From: Zwartia vadi | GTDB taxonomy: Bacteria > Pseudomonadota > Gammaproteobacteria > Burkholderiales > Burkholderiaceae_B | Assembly: GCF_030410375.1 (NCBI RefSeq) | Contig: NZ_JAUHHE010000002.1 | Coordinates: forward strand, 124,001 to 188,000 | Length of the DNA: 64,000 nucleotides | Direction: 5' to 3' | Part shown: positions 37,232 to 44,550 of the stretch, in pieces | Layout of the letters: each line of letters begins with the position of its first letter | Numbering within the stretch: position 1 is the stretch's first letter | Program-made: the position numbers and the translations under genes | Notes under the pieces: model-generated | Database searches by the model: none | The model's input: the letters and a program-made list of their open reading frames with translations, nothing else | Told to the model about the DNA's origin: nothing

Positions 37232-38089
37232 CTAGTGAGACAGAAAATCCAGTTTATAGCTGGCGCGTTCATCTTGACCAAGCGTGCGCACCAGCCAAGG
37301 CAAGGCTTCTTTCATGACCGCAGTCAGGGTCCAGGGCGGATTGATGACAAATACTCCGCTTCCGTGGAGTCCGAGTCCGTCTGAGGCAGGTTTATGCACA
37401 GTCAAACTGACGTGCGTCCAGTTTTGACCGGCGATCTTTTCAATTTGACGAGGTAGCTCTTGCGCTTCGCGACGTTGAACTTGCGGATACCAGATTACAT
37501 AGCACCCTGTCGGGAAGCGTTGCATGGCGTCTTTCATGGTGTCGACCACTCTGCGATAGTCTTGTTTGTCCTCATAAGAAGGGTCGATGAGTACGATTGC
37601 GCGTCGCGAAGGAGGGGGGATATGTCCTTTGAGTCCTGCAAAACCGTCATCGCCAAATACGGCTGTCTGTCTGGGAACGCGTGATGGACGTTGATCCAGA
37701 TTTTGTCTCAAGATATCGGCTTCGTTGGGATGCATTTCAAATAATCGCAGCTTGTCTTGAGAGCGACAAACTTGAAGGGCGAGCCAAGGGGATCCCGGAT
37801 AAATGCGCAACTGACCATCAGGATTCAATTCGTTGATTAAGTCTAAATATTGCATGACCGCTGGTGGACGGGCTTTGGCTTCCCAGACTCGCGCAATCCC
37901 TTCAAGATATTCGCCTTTTTTTTGGGCCCATTGTCCTTCGAGGTCGTACAAACCGGCACCAGCATGTAAATCGATAAACCAATAGGGCGTTTCCTTCTGA
38001 TTGAAATACTGGAGAATATGCGTCAGTACGATGTGTTTGAGTACATCGGCGTGATTGCCTGCGTGAAAACCATGGCGGTAACTGAACAA
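37232..38089 (-). CDS. rlmJ: 23S rRNA (adenine-2030-N6)-methyltransferase RlmJ
   Basis: A 285-residue SAM-dependent methyltransferase. The N-terminal LFSYRHGFHAGNHADVLKH motif is diagnostic of RlmJ. WFIDLHAGAGLYDL is the SAM loop, and VLIDPSYEDKQDY contains the catalytic DPPY-like motif (here DPSY). The start is TTG 38089, supported by GGAG six bases upstream. Length matches E. coli RlmJ (280). The upstream intergenic region is AT-rich and probably holds its promoter. Confidence 0.94.
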   Translation of the reverse strand: MFSYRHGFHAGNHADVLKHIVLTHILQYFNQKETPYWFIDLHAGAGLYDLEGQWAQKKGEYLEGIARVWEAKARPPAVMQYLDLINELNPDGQLRIYPGSPWLALQVCRSQDKLRLFEMHPNEADILRQNLDQRPSRVPRQTAVFGDDGFAGLKGHIPPPSRRAIVLIDPSYEDKQDYRRVVDTMKDAMQRFPTGCYVIWYPQVQRREAQELPRQIEKIAGQNWTHVSLTVHKPASDGLGLHGSGVFVINPPWTLTAVMKEALPWLVRTLGQDERASYKLDFLSH

Positions 38090-38316
38090 AAGACTCTCCG
38101 TAGATTAATTTTATATATAAAACAAATAGTTATGCTTATTTTATAAGGTATTGTTTTAAAAAGAAAATCACCTCAAATGGATTGCCCTGGTTGGTTTGAT
38201 TTCTGTGCAGTCGGGTCTCTAAAAGATGTGGACCATCATTTGTCGTGGATGCTTTAAGCATACCGCAAGCCAGTGGTAAACTTCGGCGGCTTACTTTATA
38301 GGTGTGCGGCTCATAT
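38090..38316. other. Intergenic region between rlmJ and ppiD
   Basis: A 227-base divergent spacer, the longest gene-free stretch in the window. Its rlmJ-proximal ~70 bases (38104-38170) are very AT-rich, with several TATAAAA-like sequences on both strands that could be promoter -10 elements; I cannot assign a -35 with confidence. The ppiD-proximal half is of normal composition. A possible 64-codon minus-strand reading frame (38136-38330) has no SD and no recognisable features and is not annotated. Confidence 0.5.
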
Positions 38317-40281
38317 ATGTTTGATTTCATTCGTAATCACCAGCGCTGGATGCAGGTTATCCTGCTTGTCCTGATCGTTCCGTCCTTCGTCTTCTTTGGC
38401 GTTCAGGGTTACTCGAGCTTTATGGCCAGTGAACCCGAACTCGTCTCTGTTGGCGATCAACCCATCACGTTGGGTCAGTTCAATCAAGCACGTTCCGCGC
38501 AGCTTGAACAATATCGCAATGCGCTTGGATCGCAATTTGATCCGGCCGCGTTTGATACGCCATCTTTTCGCGAGCAGCTTCTCAATCGCATGATTGATGA
38601 ACGTACGGTTGCGTTAGCTGCAGCAAAGGGCAGGTACTCCGTGTCCGACGAGACGCTGCGTCGCACGATTGCCGCGATCCCAGCTGTGCAGGAAAACGGT
38701 CAGTTTTCATCACAGCGCTATCGCGACGTGTTGGCGGCGCAGGGCATGACTCCCACTACATTCGAGCTTGGCTTGCGTCGTGATCTCGCGATTGCGCAAG
38801 TCTTGCAGCCGATTGGTCTAACCGCTCGCGTGCCTGCCGAAGTCGCTGAAAAAATCCTTGCTTTGCTGACTGAAAAACGCGTGGTTGAGCGCCGTAGTTT
38901 TGCAGCCGCGGATTACGTCAAGTCGATCAATGTGACTGAGGCTGATATTAAAAAGTGGTACGACGACAATCAGGCCAAGCTGCTTATTCCGGAAAATGTT
39001 GACGTCAAATATATCGTTCTCAACGAAGAGTCCGCCTCCAAAGATATCAAGGTGACCGACGAGAATATTGAAAGCTTTTACAAACAGAACCAGGCAAGAT
39101 ATGGACAGCCAGAGCGTCGGCGTGTCAGCCATATTCTGATTGAGCTGCCTGCTTCAGCCAATGACGCGCTCAAAGCCGAGGCACGTACAAAAGCCGAGGA
39201 TATCGCCAAACGCGCAAAGCTAGCTCCTCAAAATTTCGCTGCGCTTGCCAAAGAGTTTTCACAGGATACTGGCTCTGCCAATCAAGGCGGAGACTTAGGC
39301 TGGATCAGTAAAAACATGCTCGTTCCGCAGGTGGAGTCGGCAGTATTTGATCTCGAAAAAGGAAATATTTCAGGTGTTGTAGAAAGCCCTTTCGGATTTC
39401 ATGTGATCAACGTGGTGGATGTGCAGCCCGCATCGGTTAAACCGCTTGCAGAGGTCAAAGAGGACATTACGAACGAAATTCGCAAGCAACTTGCCGCAGA
39501 TCAATTTGCCCAGCTTGCAAGCAAGCTCACCAGTCTGGTTTACGATCAGCGAGACAGTCTCGCCCCGATCTCGACGGCGTTGAATATTCCTGTCAAAACG
39601 ACGACAGGGTTAACACGTGAGGGCTTGTTGGCTGCCTCACAACGGCAGGGCGTTGAGCCTTCGGACTTGGAGCAAACCATTCTTGGCAATCCGAAAGTTC
39701 GTCAAGCTGTATTTTCGGCTGATGTACTCAAGGAAAAACTGAACTCTGGCGTGATCGAGGTATCCCCCGATGTGATCGTGGCAGTGCGTGTTTCGGCGAT
39801 TCATCCTGCTCATGTTCCAGCCTTGGCAAATGTGTCTGAGCAAATCAAGCAATATTTGACGGCTGAGCGTTCTCTGGCAGCAGCCAAGGCCGCTGGTCTC
39901 AAGGAGCTTGAGGCACTAAAAGCTGCTCCCAATACTGATGCAAAAGACTTTGATGCTGCAGTTGAAGTCACGCGTCAACAGCCTGCCTCTTTGAGCCGAG
40001 AGCAGCTTGAGGCGGTAATGTCACTGAGTCCGACTCAATTGCCTCGTTTTGTCGGAGTGGAAGGAGCGGAGCAATACACAATCTTGAAACTTGCTAAAGT
40101 AGAGCCAGGCCCAAAGCCTGAGCTGGCTCAAGTTAACCAGCTACAGGCTCAGTTATCTCAAGCATGGGGCGCTGCTGAAGAGCAAGCTGCACTGCAAGTC
40201 CTTCGCAAAGAGTTCAACGTGAAAATGCTGCCGGATGCCACTAAGTTAATCAGTGGCGAATTAGACGCAGCCAAACTTTAA
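38317..40281 (+). CDS. ppiD: Periplasmic folding chaperone PpiD (SurA-like, parvulin domain)
   Basis: A 654-residue inner-membrane-anchored chaperone. MFDFIRNHQRWMQ leads into a single N-terminal membrane helix (about 16-36), then SurA_N-like chaperone segments. One parvulin rotamase domain lies near 270-372 (RRVSHILIEL, FAALAKEFSQDTGSANQGGDLGWI, FGFHVINVVDV), followed by a long C-terminal chaperone domain. PpiD sits next to SecYEG and assists emerging periplasmic proteins. ATG 38317 is chosen because the membrane anchor follows directly, as in relatives. It is convergent with tesA, with a hairpin between them. Confidence 0.93.
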   Translation: MFDFIRNHQRWMQVILLVLIVPSFVFFGVQGYSSFMASEPELVSVGDQPITLGQFNQARSAQLEQYRNALGSQFDPAAFDTPSFREQLLNRMIDERTVALAAAKGRYSVSDETLRRTIAAIPAVQENGQFSSQRYRDVLAAQGMTPTTFELGLRRDLAIAQVLQPIGLTARVPAEVAEKILALLTEKRVVERRSFAAADYVKSINVTEADIKKWYDDNQAKLLIPENVDVKYIVLNEESASKDIKVTDENIESFYKQNQARYGQPERRRVSHILIELPASANDALKAEARTKAEDIAKRAKLAPQNFAALAKEFSQDTGSANQGGDLGWISKNMLVPQVESAVFDLEKGNISGVVESPFGFHVINVVDVQPASVKPLAEVKEDITNEIRKQLAADQFAQLASKLTSLVYDQRDSLAPISTALNIPVKTTTGLTREGLLAASQRQGVEPSDLEQTILGNPKVRQAVFSADVLKEKLNSGVIEVSPDVIVAVRVSAIHPAHVPALANVSEQIKQYLTAERSLAAAKAAGLKELEALKAAPNTDAKDFDAAVEVTRQQPASLSREQLEAVMSLSPTQLPRFVGVEGAEQYTILKLAKVEPGPKPELAQVNQLQAQLSQAWGAAEEQAALQVLRKEFNVKMLPDATKLISGELDAAKL

Positions 40282-40292
40282 ATCTTAAATCT

Positions 40293-40318
40293 CCATCCAG
40301 GCCTCACGGCTTGGATGG
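40293..40318. terminator. Bidirectional hairpin between ppiD and tesA
   Basis: An 11-pair stem (CCATCCAGGCC at 40293-40303, GGCTTGGATGG at 40308-40318) with one G-T wobble and a TCAC loop. It begins 11 bases after the ppiD stop and covers the tesA stop codon. The T-tract is poor on both sides (some T on the minus strand), so it may terminate weakly or protect 3' ends of both transcripts. Confidence 0.7.
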
Positions 40319-40981
40319 TTGAGCAAGCATGGGTCCAAGCACTTTCCGGACGTTTTCCATCAATGTGGGTTGTGCTTGCTCATTAGGGTGAATGGTATCG
40401 GCCTGAAACATGGCTGGATTCTCGGCGATACCCTCCAGGAAAAAAGGAATTAGGGCAGCTTGCTCTTTTTTAGCCAGGTTTTCAAATAATTCCTTAAAAG
40501 CAGTGGTGTATTCCCGTCCGTAGTTTGGGGGGATTTGCATGCCTGCAATGATTGGGCGGGCGCCGGCTTCTTTCACCATTTCTAGCATCGCCATCAAATT
40601 ACTCTGTGTCATCTCGAGTGGCAGCCCCCTTAGGGCATCGTTTGCTCCGAGCTCAATGAGCACGATGTCTGGCTTGGAGCGATTGAGCAAGGTTTTCAGC
40701 CGAGAACGTCCACCGCTCGTGGTGTCGCCGCTGATGCTTGCATTGATTATTTCAACCTGCGGGTAAGTCGAAGCTAATGCCCCTTTAAGCAACTCTACCC
40801 AACCAGACCCTCGCTTTAAACCATATTCCGCAGATAGACTGTCACCGACGATTAAGATACGCTGGTGACTGGGGTTTGCATGTTGGTTGTTTTGAGTATT
40901 GGCCTGTGTGAAGACAGGCCAAATGCTAAGAGCTAGCACACCAATACTGATTCGACGACGATATTGAGAGAATGAATTCAT
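40304..40981 (-). CDS. tesA: TesA-type acyl-CoA thioesterase / lysophospholipase / arylesterase
   Basis: A 225-residue periplasmic SGNH hydrolase. A signal peptide (MNSFSQYRRR plus a hydrophobic core ending near FTQANT) precedes block I ILIVGDSLSAEYG with the nucleophile Ser. Block II is the Gly in ISGDTTSGGR, block III is LIELGANDALRG, and block V is DTIHPN with Asp and His. This matches TesA (thioesterase I/protease I). ATG 40981 is chosen because it opens the signal peptide; longer readings run into the divergent ABC gene. Its start codon overlaps that of ybbA on the other strand. Confidence 0.92.
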   Translation of the reverse strand: MNSFSQYRRRISIGVLALSIWPVFTQANTQNNQHANPSHQRILIVGDSLSAEYGLKRGSGWVELLKGALASTYPQVEIINASISGDTTSGGRSRLKTLLNRSKPDIVLIELGANDALRGLPLEMTQSNLMAMLEMVKEAGARPIIAGMQIPPNYGREYTTAFKELFENLAKKEQAALIPFFLEGIAENPAMFQADTIHPNEQAQPTLMENVRKVLGPMLAQPSKP

Positions 40982-41654
40982 GAATGCTGTGACCAATGCG
41001 ATAGTAGTCGATAGGCTTTGTAAGCAGGTAACAGATGCTTCAGGCATCCTGAATATTTTAGATGACGTGAGCTTTAGCATTTCCTCAGGACAGTCTGTGG
41101 CGATCACGGGTGCTTCAGGTTCTGGTAAATCTACACTACTCGGACTCCTTGCCGGGTTGGACCAGCCAAGTTCTGGTGAAGTTCATTTGCTCGGTCAATC
41201 CATTGTGAGGATGGATGAGGATGGTCGTGCCGCATTCAGAGCAAGTCATGTGGGTTTTGTTTTTCAGTCGTTTCAGCTTTTACCCAACCTGACTGCTCTC
41301 GAAAATGTCATGTTGCCGTTGGAACTAGCCGGGCATACTGCCACGGACGCTGCCATTCAAATGCTCAAACGGGTTGGTTTGAGCGCCAGGCTGCACCATT
41401 ACCCTGCAACACTTTCTGGTGGTGAGCAGCAGAGGGTGTCGATTGCGCGTGCTTTTGTGCAACGCCCAGTCTTGATATTTGCTGATGAACCCACTGGTAG
41501 TCTTGATGAAGCAACGGGTACAACGATTATCGATTTGATGTTCGAACTTGCTGCACAGCAAAATACGACACTCGTTCTTGTGACGCATGACCCCTCACTC
41601 GCCGCCCGCTGCAATCGGCAGTTGGTCTTGCAAGGCGGGCATTTGATTTCTTGA
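40980..41654 (+). CDS. ybbA: ABC transporter ATP-binding protein, YbbA-like
   Basis: A 224-residue LolD/MacB-type ATPase: Walker A GASGSGKST, Q-loop region GFVFQSFQLLPNLTALENV, signature LSGGEQQRVSIARAF, Walker B IFADEPTGSLDE and H-loop VTHDPSLA. Sequence and its divergent position next to tesA match E. coli ybbA. In E. coli a large FtsX-type permease gene, ybbP, follows; here it is absent and a convergent DMT exporter gene follows instead. The transported substrate is unknown. The ATG at 40980 overlaps the tesA start codon by two bases (CATG palindrome). Confidence 0.88.
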   Translation: MNAVTNAIVVDRLCKQVTDASGILNILDDVSFSISSGQSVAITGASGSGKSTLLGLLAGLDQPSSGEVHLLGQSIVRMDEDGRAAFRASHVGFVFQSFQLLPNLTALENVMLPLELAGHTATDAAIQMLKRVGLSARLHHYPATLSGGEQQRVSIARAFVQRPVLIFADEPTGSLDEATGTTIIDLMFELAAQQNTTLVLVTHDPSLAARCNRQLVLQGGHLIS

Positions 41655-41689
41655 GGGCACTGCGTCGTTTGACCTGAATGGGGTAAAAA

Positions 41690-42619
41690 CTAAGTTCGAC
41701 TTCTGCGCCATTCAATCAGGCTGTTGATGATGCCGCTGGCACAAATGATGCCAATCCCCAGCCATGTCGTTGCATCAGGAAGGTGCGACCATATTAGCCA
41801 ACCGAGCGTTGCGGCAAAGGTGATTTGCAAGTATATGAAGGGTGCCAGCAAGGAGGCTGGCGCGTAGCGATATGATTGGATTTGCAAAAGATGACCGAGT
41901 CCGCCAGCTACGCCGCATAACAGCAAGATTACCCAGTTCAACAGACTGAGTGACTGAAGAACGCTCAGCGCCTCAGGTAAAACAAATGGTAAGCAGAGGC
42001 TCAATGCTCCAGTACCGATTGCTCCGCCCCATAAAACAGTTGTAAAAGCACTGTCATGTGCAAGCATGCGAGAAAGCAGATGCTGTGCGGTCAAGAGGCA
42101 GGCGGTGAGCAAGCCCATTACAACACCCATAGTCGGTAAGCCAGCGGAGGGACGAACCACGATCAAGACACCTAGCAAACCGAATGCGGCCGCTACCCAG
42201 CGCGATTTGCGGGTGGGCTCTTTTAAGACCCAAGGCGCAATCGATAGCATCAAGAGTGGTGCGATAAAAATGAGTGCCGTGGCTTCCGCCTGGTGAAGGT
42301 ACGTGAGGGTCGTAAAAAAAGATAAAGCCGAACCCAGCATCGCTGCACCTCGCAGGCACTGCAGTTTTGGCATTTTGCTACTAAAGACGCTCAGGCCGCG
42401 ACTGGGGAGGATGATTGCCATCAACAAGACTAAGTGAATGGCATAGCGAAACCAGCAAAACACCAAGAGGGGCACACCGACCGACATGACCCACTTTCCC
42501 ATTCCGTCCAGGGTAGTCAGTAAAAGCAATGACAGCAGAAAAGAGCCTATCCCAAATAATGGCTGCTGTGCCGGCGGGGCGAATGCCAACGAGGCATTCA
42601 ATGCGGAAACCCGGGGCAT
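41690..42619 (-). CDS. DMT-superfamily (EamA) transporter
   Basis: A 309-residue polytopic membrane protein with ten predicted hydrophobic segments in two EamA repeats. The first repeat includes FCWFRYAIHLVLL and FFTTLTYLHQAEATALIFIAPLL, the second SYRYAPASLLAPFIYLQITFAATLGWLIW. This is the usual RhaT/EamA metabolite-exporter pattern. The substrate is unknown. ATG 42619 is used; an in-frame TTG directly before it at 42622 shares the same AGGAG. It is divergent from the TRAP receptor gene, 110 bases apart. Confidence 0.88.
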   Translation of the reverse strand: MPRVSALNASLAFAPPAQQPLFGIGSFLLSLLLLTTLDGMGKWVMSVGVPLLVFCWFRYAIHLVLLMAIILPSRGLSVFSSKMPKLQCLRGAAMLGSALSFFTTLTYLHQAEATALIFIAPLLMLSIAPWVLKEPTRKSRWVAAAFGLLGVLIVVRPSAGLPTMGVVMGLLTACLLTAQHLLSRMLAHDSAFTTVLWGGAIGTGALSLCLPFVLPEALSVLQSLSLLNWVILLLCGVAGGLGHLLQIQSYRYAPASLLAPFIYLQITFAATLGWLIWSHLPDATTWLGIGIICASGIINSLIEWRRSRT

Positions 42620-42729
42620 CAACCTGACTCCTTGTTTGAAAAAATTCCCGACTGCTGCGGGGCACGCAGCAGATCATAACGCTGTTATTTAGCTTGTGTC
42701 GTGGCAAGGGCTTGTTAAAATCAAAAACC

Positions 42730-43824
42730 ATGAAGATCCCTCACTCACTACCCGCATGGTTTCCAACGTCATTTTATAGTGCCGTATTTGGACTCCTAGT
42801 GTGTTTGTACAATCCATCCGCTGCCCAGGTCCTTGCGCCGACTGAGCTTTCTGTCGTTGGCGGCTTGAGCAACAGGTTGACCTTTTCCGAGATTGAACAA
42901 CCCTTCTGGACACAGACCCTTGCGCAGCGTTCTTCGGGTGCCGTGACGGCCAAGATCAGGGGTTTTGATGAAATGGGGATCAAAGGACAAGAGCTGCTGC
43001 GTTTGATGCGCGAGGGCATCATCGAGTTCGGGGTTGTGCCACTTTCATATTATGCTTCTGAGACTCCTGTTTATGAGGCGATTGATATCGCTGGGCTTGA
43101 AACGGATGTCAGCAGCGCACGCCAAGCCACTACTGTTTTTTCACCCGTTCTGAATCATTATTTGGAGTCTAGTCACCAAGTGAAGCTCTTGGGCGTGGCC
43201 CCTTACGGCGCGCAGTATTTTTATTGCCAGGCAGAGATACGAGGACTGGCTGATCTGCGTGGATTAACCATACGCACAATCACGCAGACGCAGGCTGAGT
43301 TAGTCGAGGCGCTTGGTGCGAAAAGTGTCACTGTTCCATTTGGTGAAGTGATTCAGGCTCTTGAGTCCAAAACCATTCACTGCGCGATTGGAGGCGCTTA
43401 CACAGCCTATGTTGCCAAGTGGTACACACAATCCACTCACCTTTATGCTTTGCCGGTCGGCTGGAATCAAGAGCTTCACGCCGTCAGCCTCAAGGCTTGG
43501 GACAAACTTGAGACCCCGGTTCAGCAGTTTATTGAGTCGAATGTTGACCAACTGATACAAGATCTTTGGACTTTTTCAAACAAGCTGACTAAGCGGGGCT
43601 TGGATTGCATGACGAGCAGTAAAGAGTGTCCCACGATGCCAAGGGGCAATATGAAACTCGTCATGCCAACCGCAGCGGATCTCGCCGCAGTCAAACGTAT
43701 TACTACCCAAAAAGTACTGCCTAAATGGGCGGATCGTTGCTCTGACACATGTGTGTCGGACTTTAATCAAACAATTGGTAAAAGTCTCAATGTCACCGCG
43801 CTTAAATCTTCGGTGAAAAAATAA
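42730..43824 (+). CDS. TRAP transporter solute-binding protein (DctP-like), orphan
   Basis: A 364-residue secreted binding protein. The signal peptide ends near NPSAAQ. The mature protein follows the DctP layout: LLRLMREGIIEFGVVPLSYYA, LLGVAPYGAQYFYCQAEIRGLADLRGLTIRT (in part), and VTVPFGEVIQALESKTIHCAIGG. Two C-terminal cysteine-containing stretches (CMTSSKEC and CSDTC) may form disulfides and are less usual. Ligand unknown, most likely an organic acid. ATG 42730 directly precedes the signal peptide. No DctQ/DctM membrane genes are adjacent. Terminated by the hairpin at its stop. Confidence 0.87.
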   Translation: MKIPHSLPAWFPTSFYSAVFGLLVCLYNPSAAQVLAPTELSVVGGLSNRLTFSEIEQPFWTQTLAQRSSGAVTAKIRGFDEMGIKGQELLRLMREGIIEFGVVPLSYYASETPVYEAIDIAGLETDVSSARQATTVFSPVLNHYLESSHQVKLLGVAPYGAQYFYCQAEIRGLADLRGLTIRTITQTQAELVEALGAKSVTVPFGEVIQALESKTIHCAIGGAYTAYVAKWYTQSTHLYALPVGWNQELHAVSLKAWDKLETPVQQFIESNVDQLIQDLWTFSNKLTKRGLDCMTSSKECPTMPRGNMKLVMPTAADLAAVKRITTQKVLPKWADRCSDTCVSDFNQTIGKSLNVTALKSSVKK

Positions 43825-43850
43825 GCCGGTGTATTCTGTACTAACCGGCT
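43824..43850. terminator. Bidirectional terminator hairpin after the TRAP receptor gene
   Basis: A perfect 7-base stem AGCCGGT (43824-43830) / ACCGGCT (43844-43850) with a 13-base loop. It begins at the last base of the TRAP receptor stop codon and lies 17 bases beyond the stop of the convergent DUF4286-like gene. It is followed by TT on the plus strand and preceded by an A-rich run, giving a T-rich tract for minus-strand transcripts. It probably ends both units. Confidence 0.75.
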
Positions 43851-43867
43851 TTGCCAACTTGTTGTGA

Positions 43868-44542
43868 TTACTTTTTATCTAGATCACTTGCGCGCAAATC
43901 CCACAAAAGTCTGAAGCTGTGGTGGGTGTCTTTTGTCAGACCGAGTCGTCCAGCGATCCATGTGCCAGCTTGATCAGCGCCTGACAGGGTTGTCGTATCA
44001 ACGATGAGGTAGGGTTCAAGGATTCGTTTGGACATGTCTTCTGAGGGGAGAGGGCTAGAGAGCTCCGGATCTGGCGTCAGGATCCTGACGCTAATAATAC
44101 CGCTCACGTCATCATAAAGTTCCTGTGCAAGATTCAAGGCTTTCTGTGCCCGCTCAACGGTCCCAAGACAAACGAGGCTTACAGCCGCTCCCGTACCAGC
44201 ACCAAGGATGTCAGTGACGGCATTCACACGTCTATTCGTGTTGTGCATGGCGCTGAAATTACGCACAGACCATTCAGTCTGATTTTCAAAAGCCTTTCGA
44301 TAGGGAGCGCTTCTGAAAACGTGTAGGCTGTCGGTACGATAAAGGGCCAAATAAGGACGTGAGGCTGTCTCGGAATAATATCGACGTGACCATTGAAATC
44401 CGGGGATTGAGGCGCGTTCTTGCATGTGCTCGGTGTCATACCACCGATTAAAGTCATGCTCTTTTTCTGAGGAAATATCTGTCCATATCAAAAGTTCACC
44501 CATCGAATCCAGTGATTGCTGGATATCTGCTGAAATTGTCAT
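43868..44542 (-). CDS. DUF4286-like protein
   Basis: A 224-residue protein with two ferredoxin-like (dimeric alpha-beta barrel) halves. The N-terminal half shows LLIWTDISSEKEHDFNRWYDTEHMQERASIPGF (in part), the W-x-D...FN-WY--EH--ER pattern typical of DUF4286/EthD-like domains, then YLALYRTDSLHVFRSAPYR. There is no signal peptide. A small-molecule isomerase or degradative role is possible for this fold but nothing specific can be inferred. It starts eight bases after the spoT stop on the same strand and is probably read through from spoT. Confidence 0.72.
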   Translation of the reverse strand: MTISADIQQSLDSMGELLIWTDISSEKEHDFNRWYDTEHMQERASIPGFQWSRRYYSETASRPYLALYRTDSLHVFRSAPYRKAFENQTEWSVRNFSAMHNTNRRVNAVTDILGAGTGAAVSLVCLGTVERAQKALNLAQELYDDVSGIISVRILTPDPELSSPLPSEDMSKRILEPYLIVDTTTLSGADQAGTWIAGRLGLTKDTHHSFRLLWDLRASDLDKK

Positions 44543-44550
44543 GGTGTCGC

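Noticed and set aside
38136..38330. Possible 64-residue protein in the rlmJ-ppiD spacer
   Set aside because: No SD, no family features, begins inside ppiD, and the region is AT-rich promoter-like DNA.
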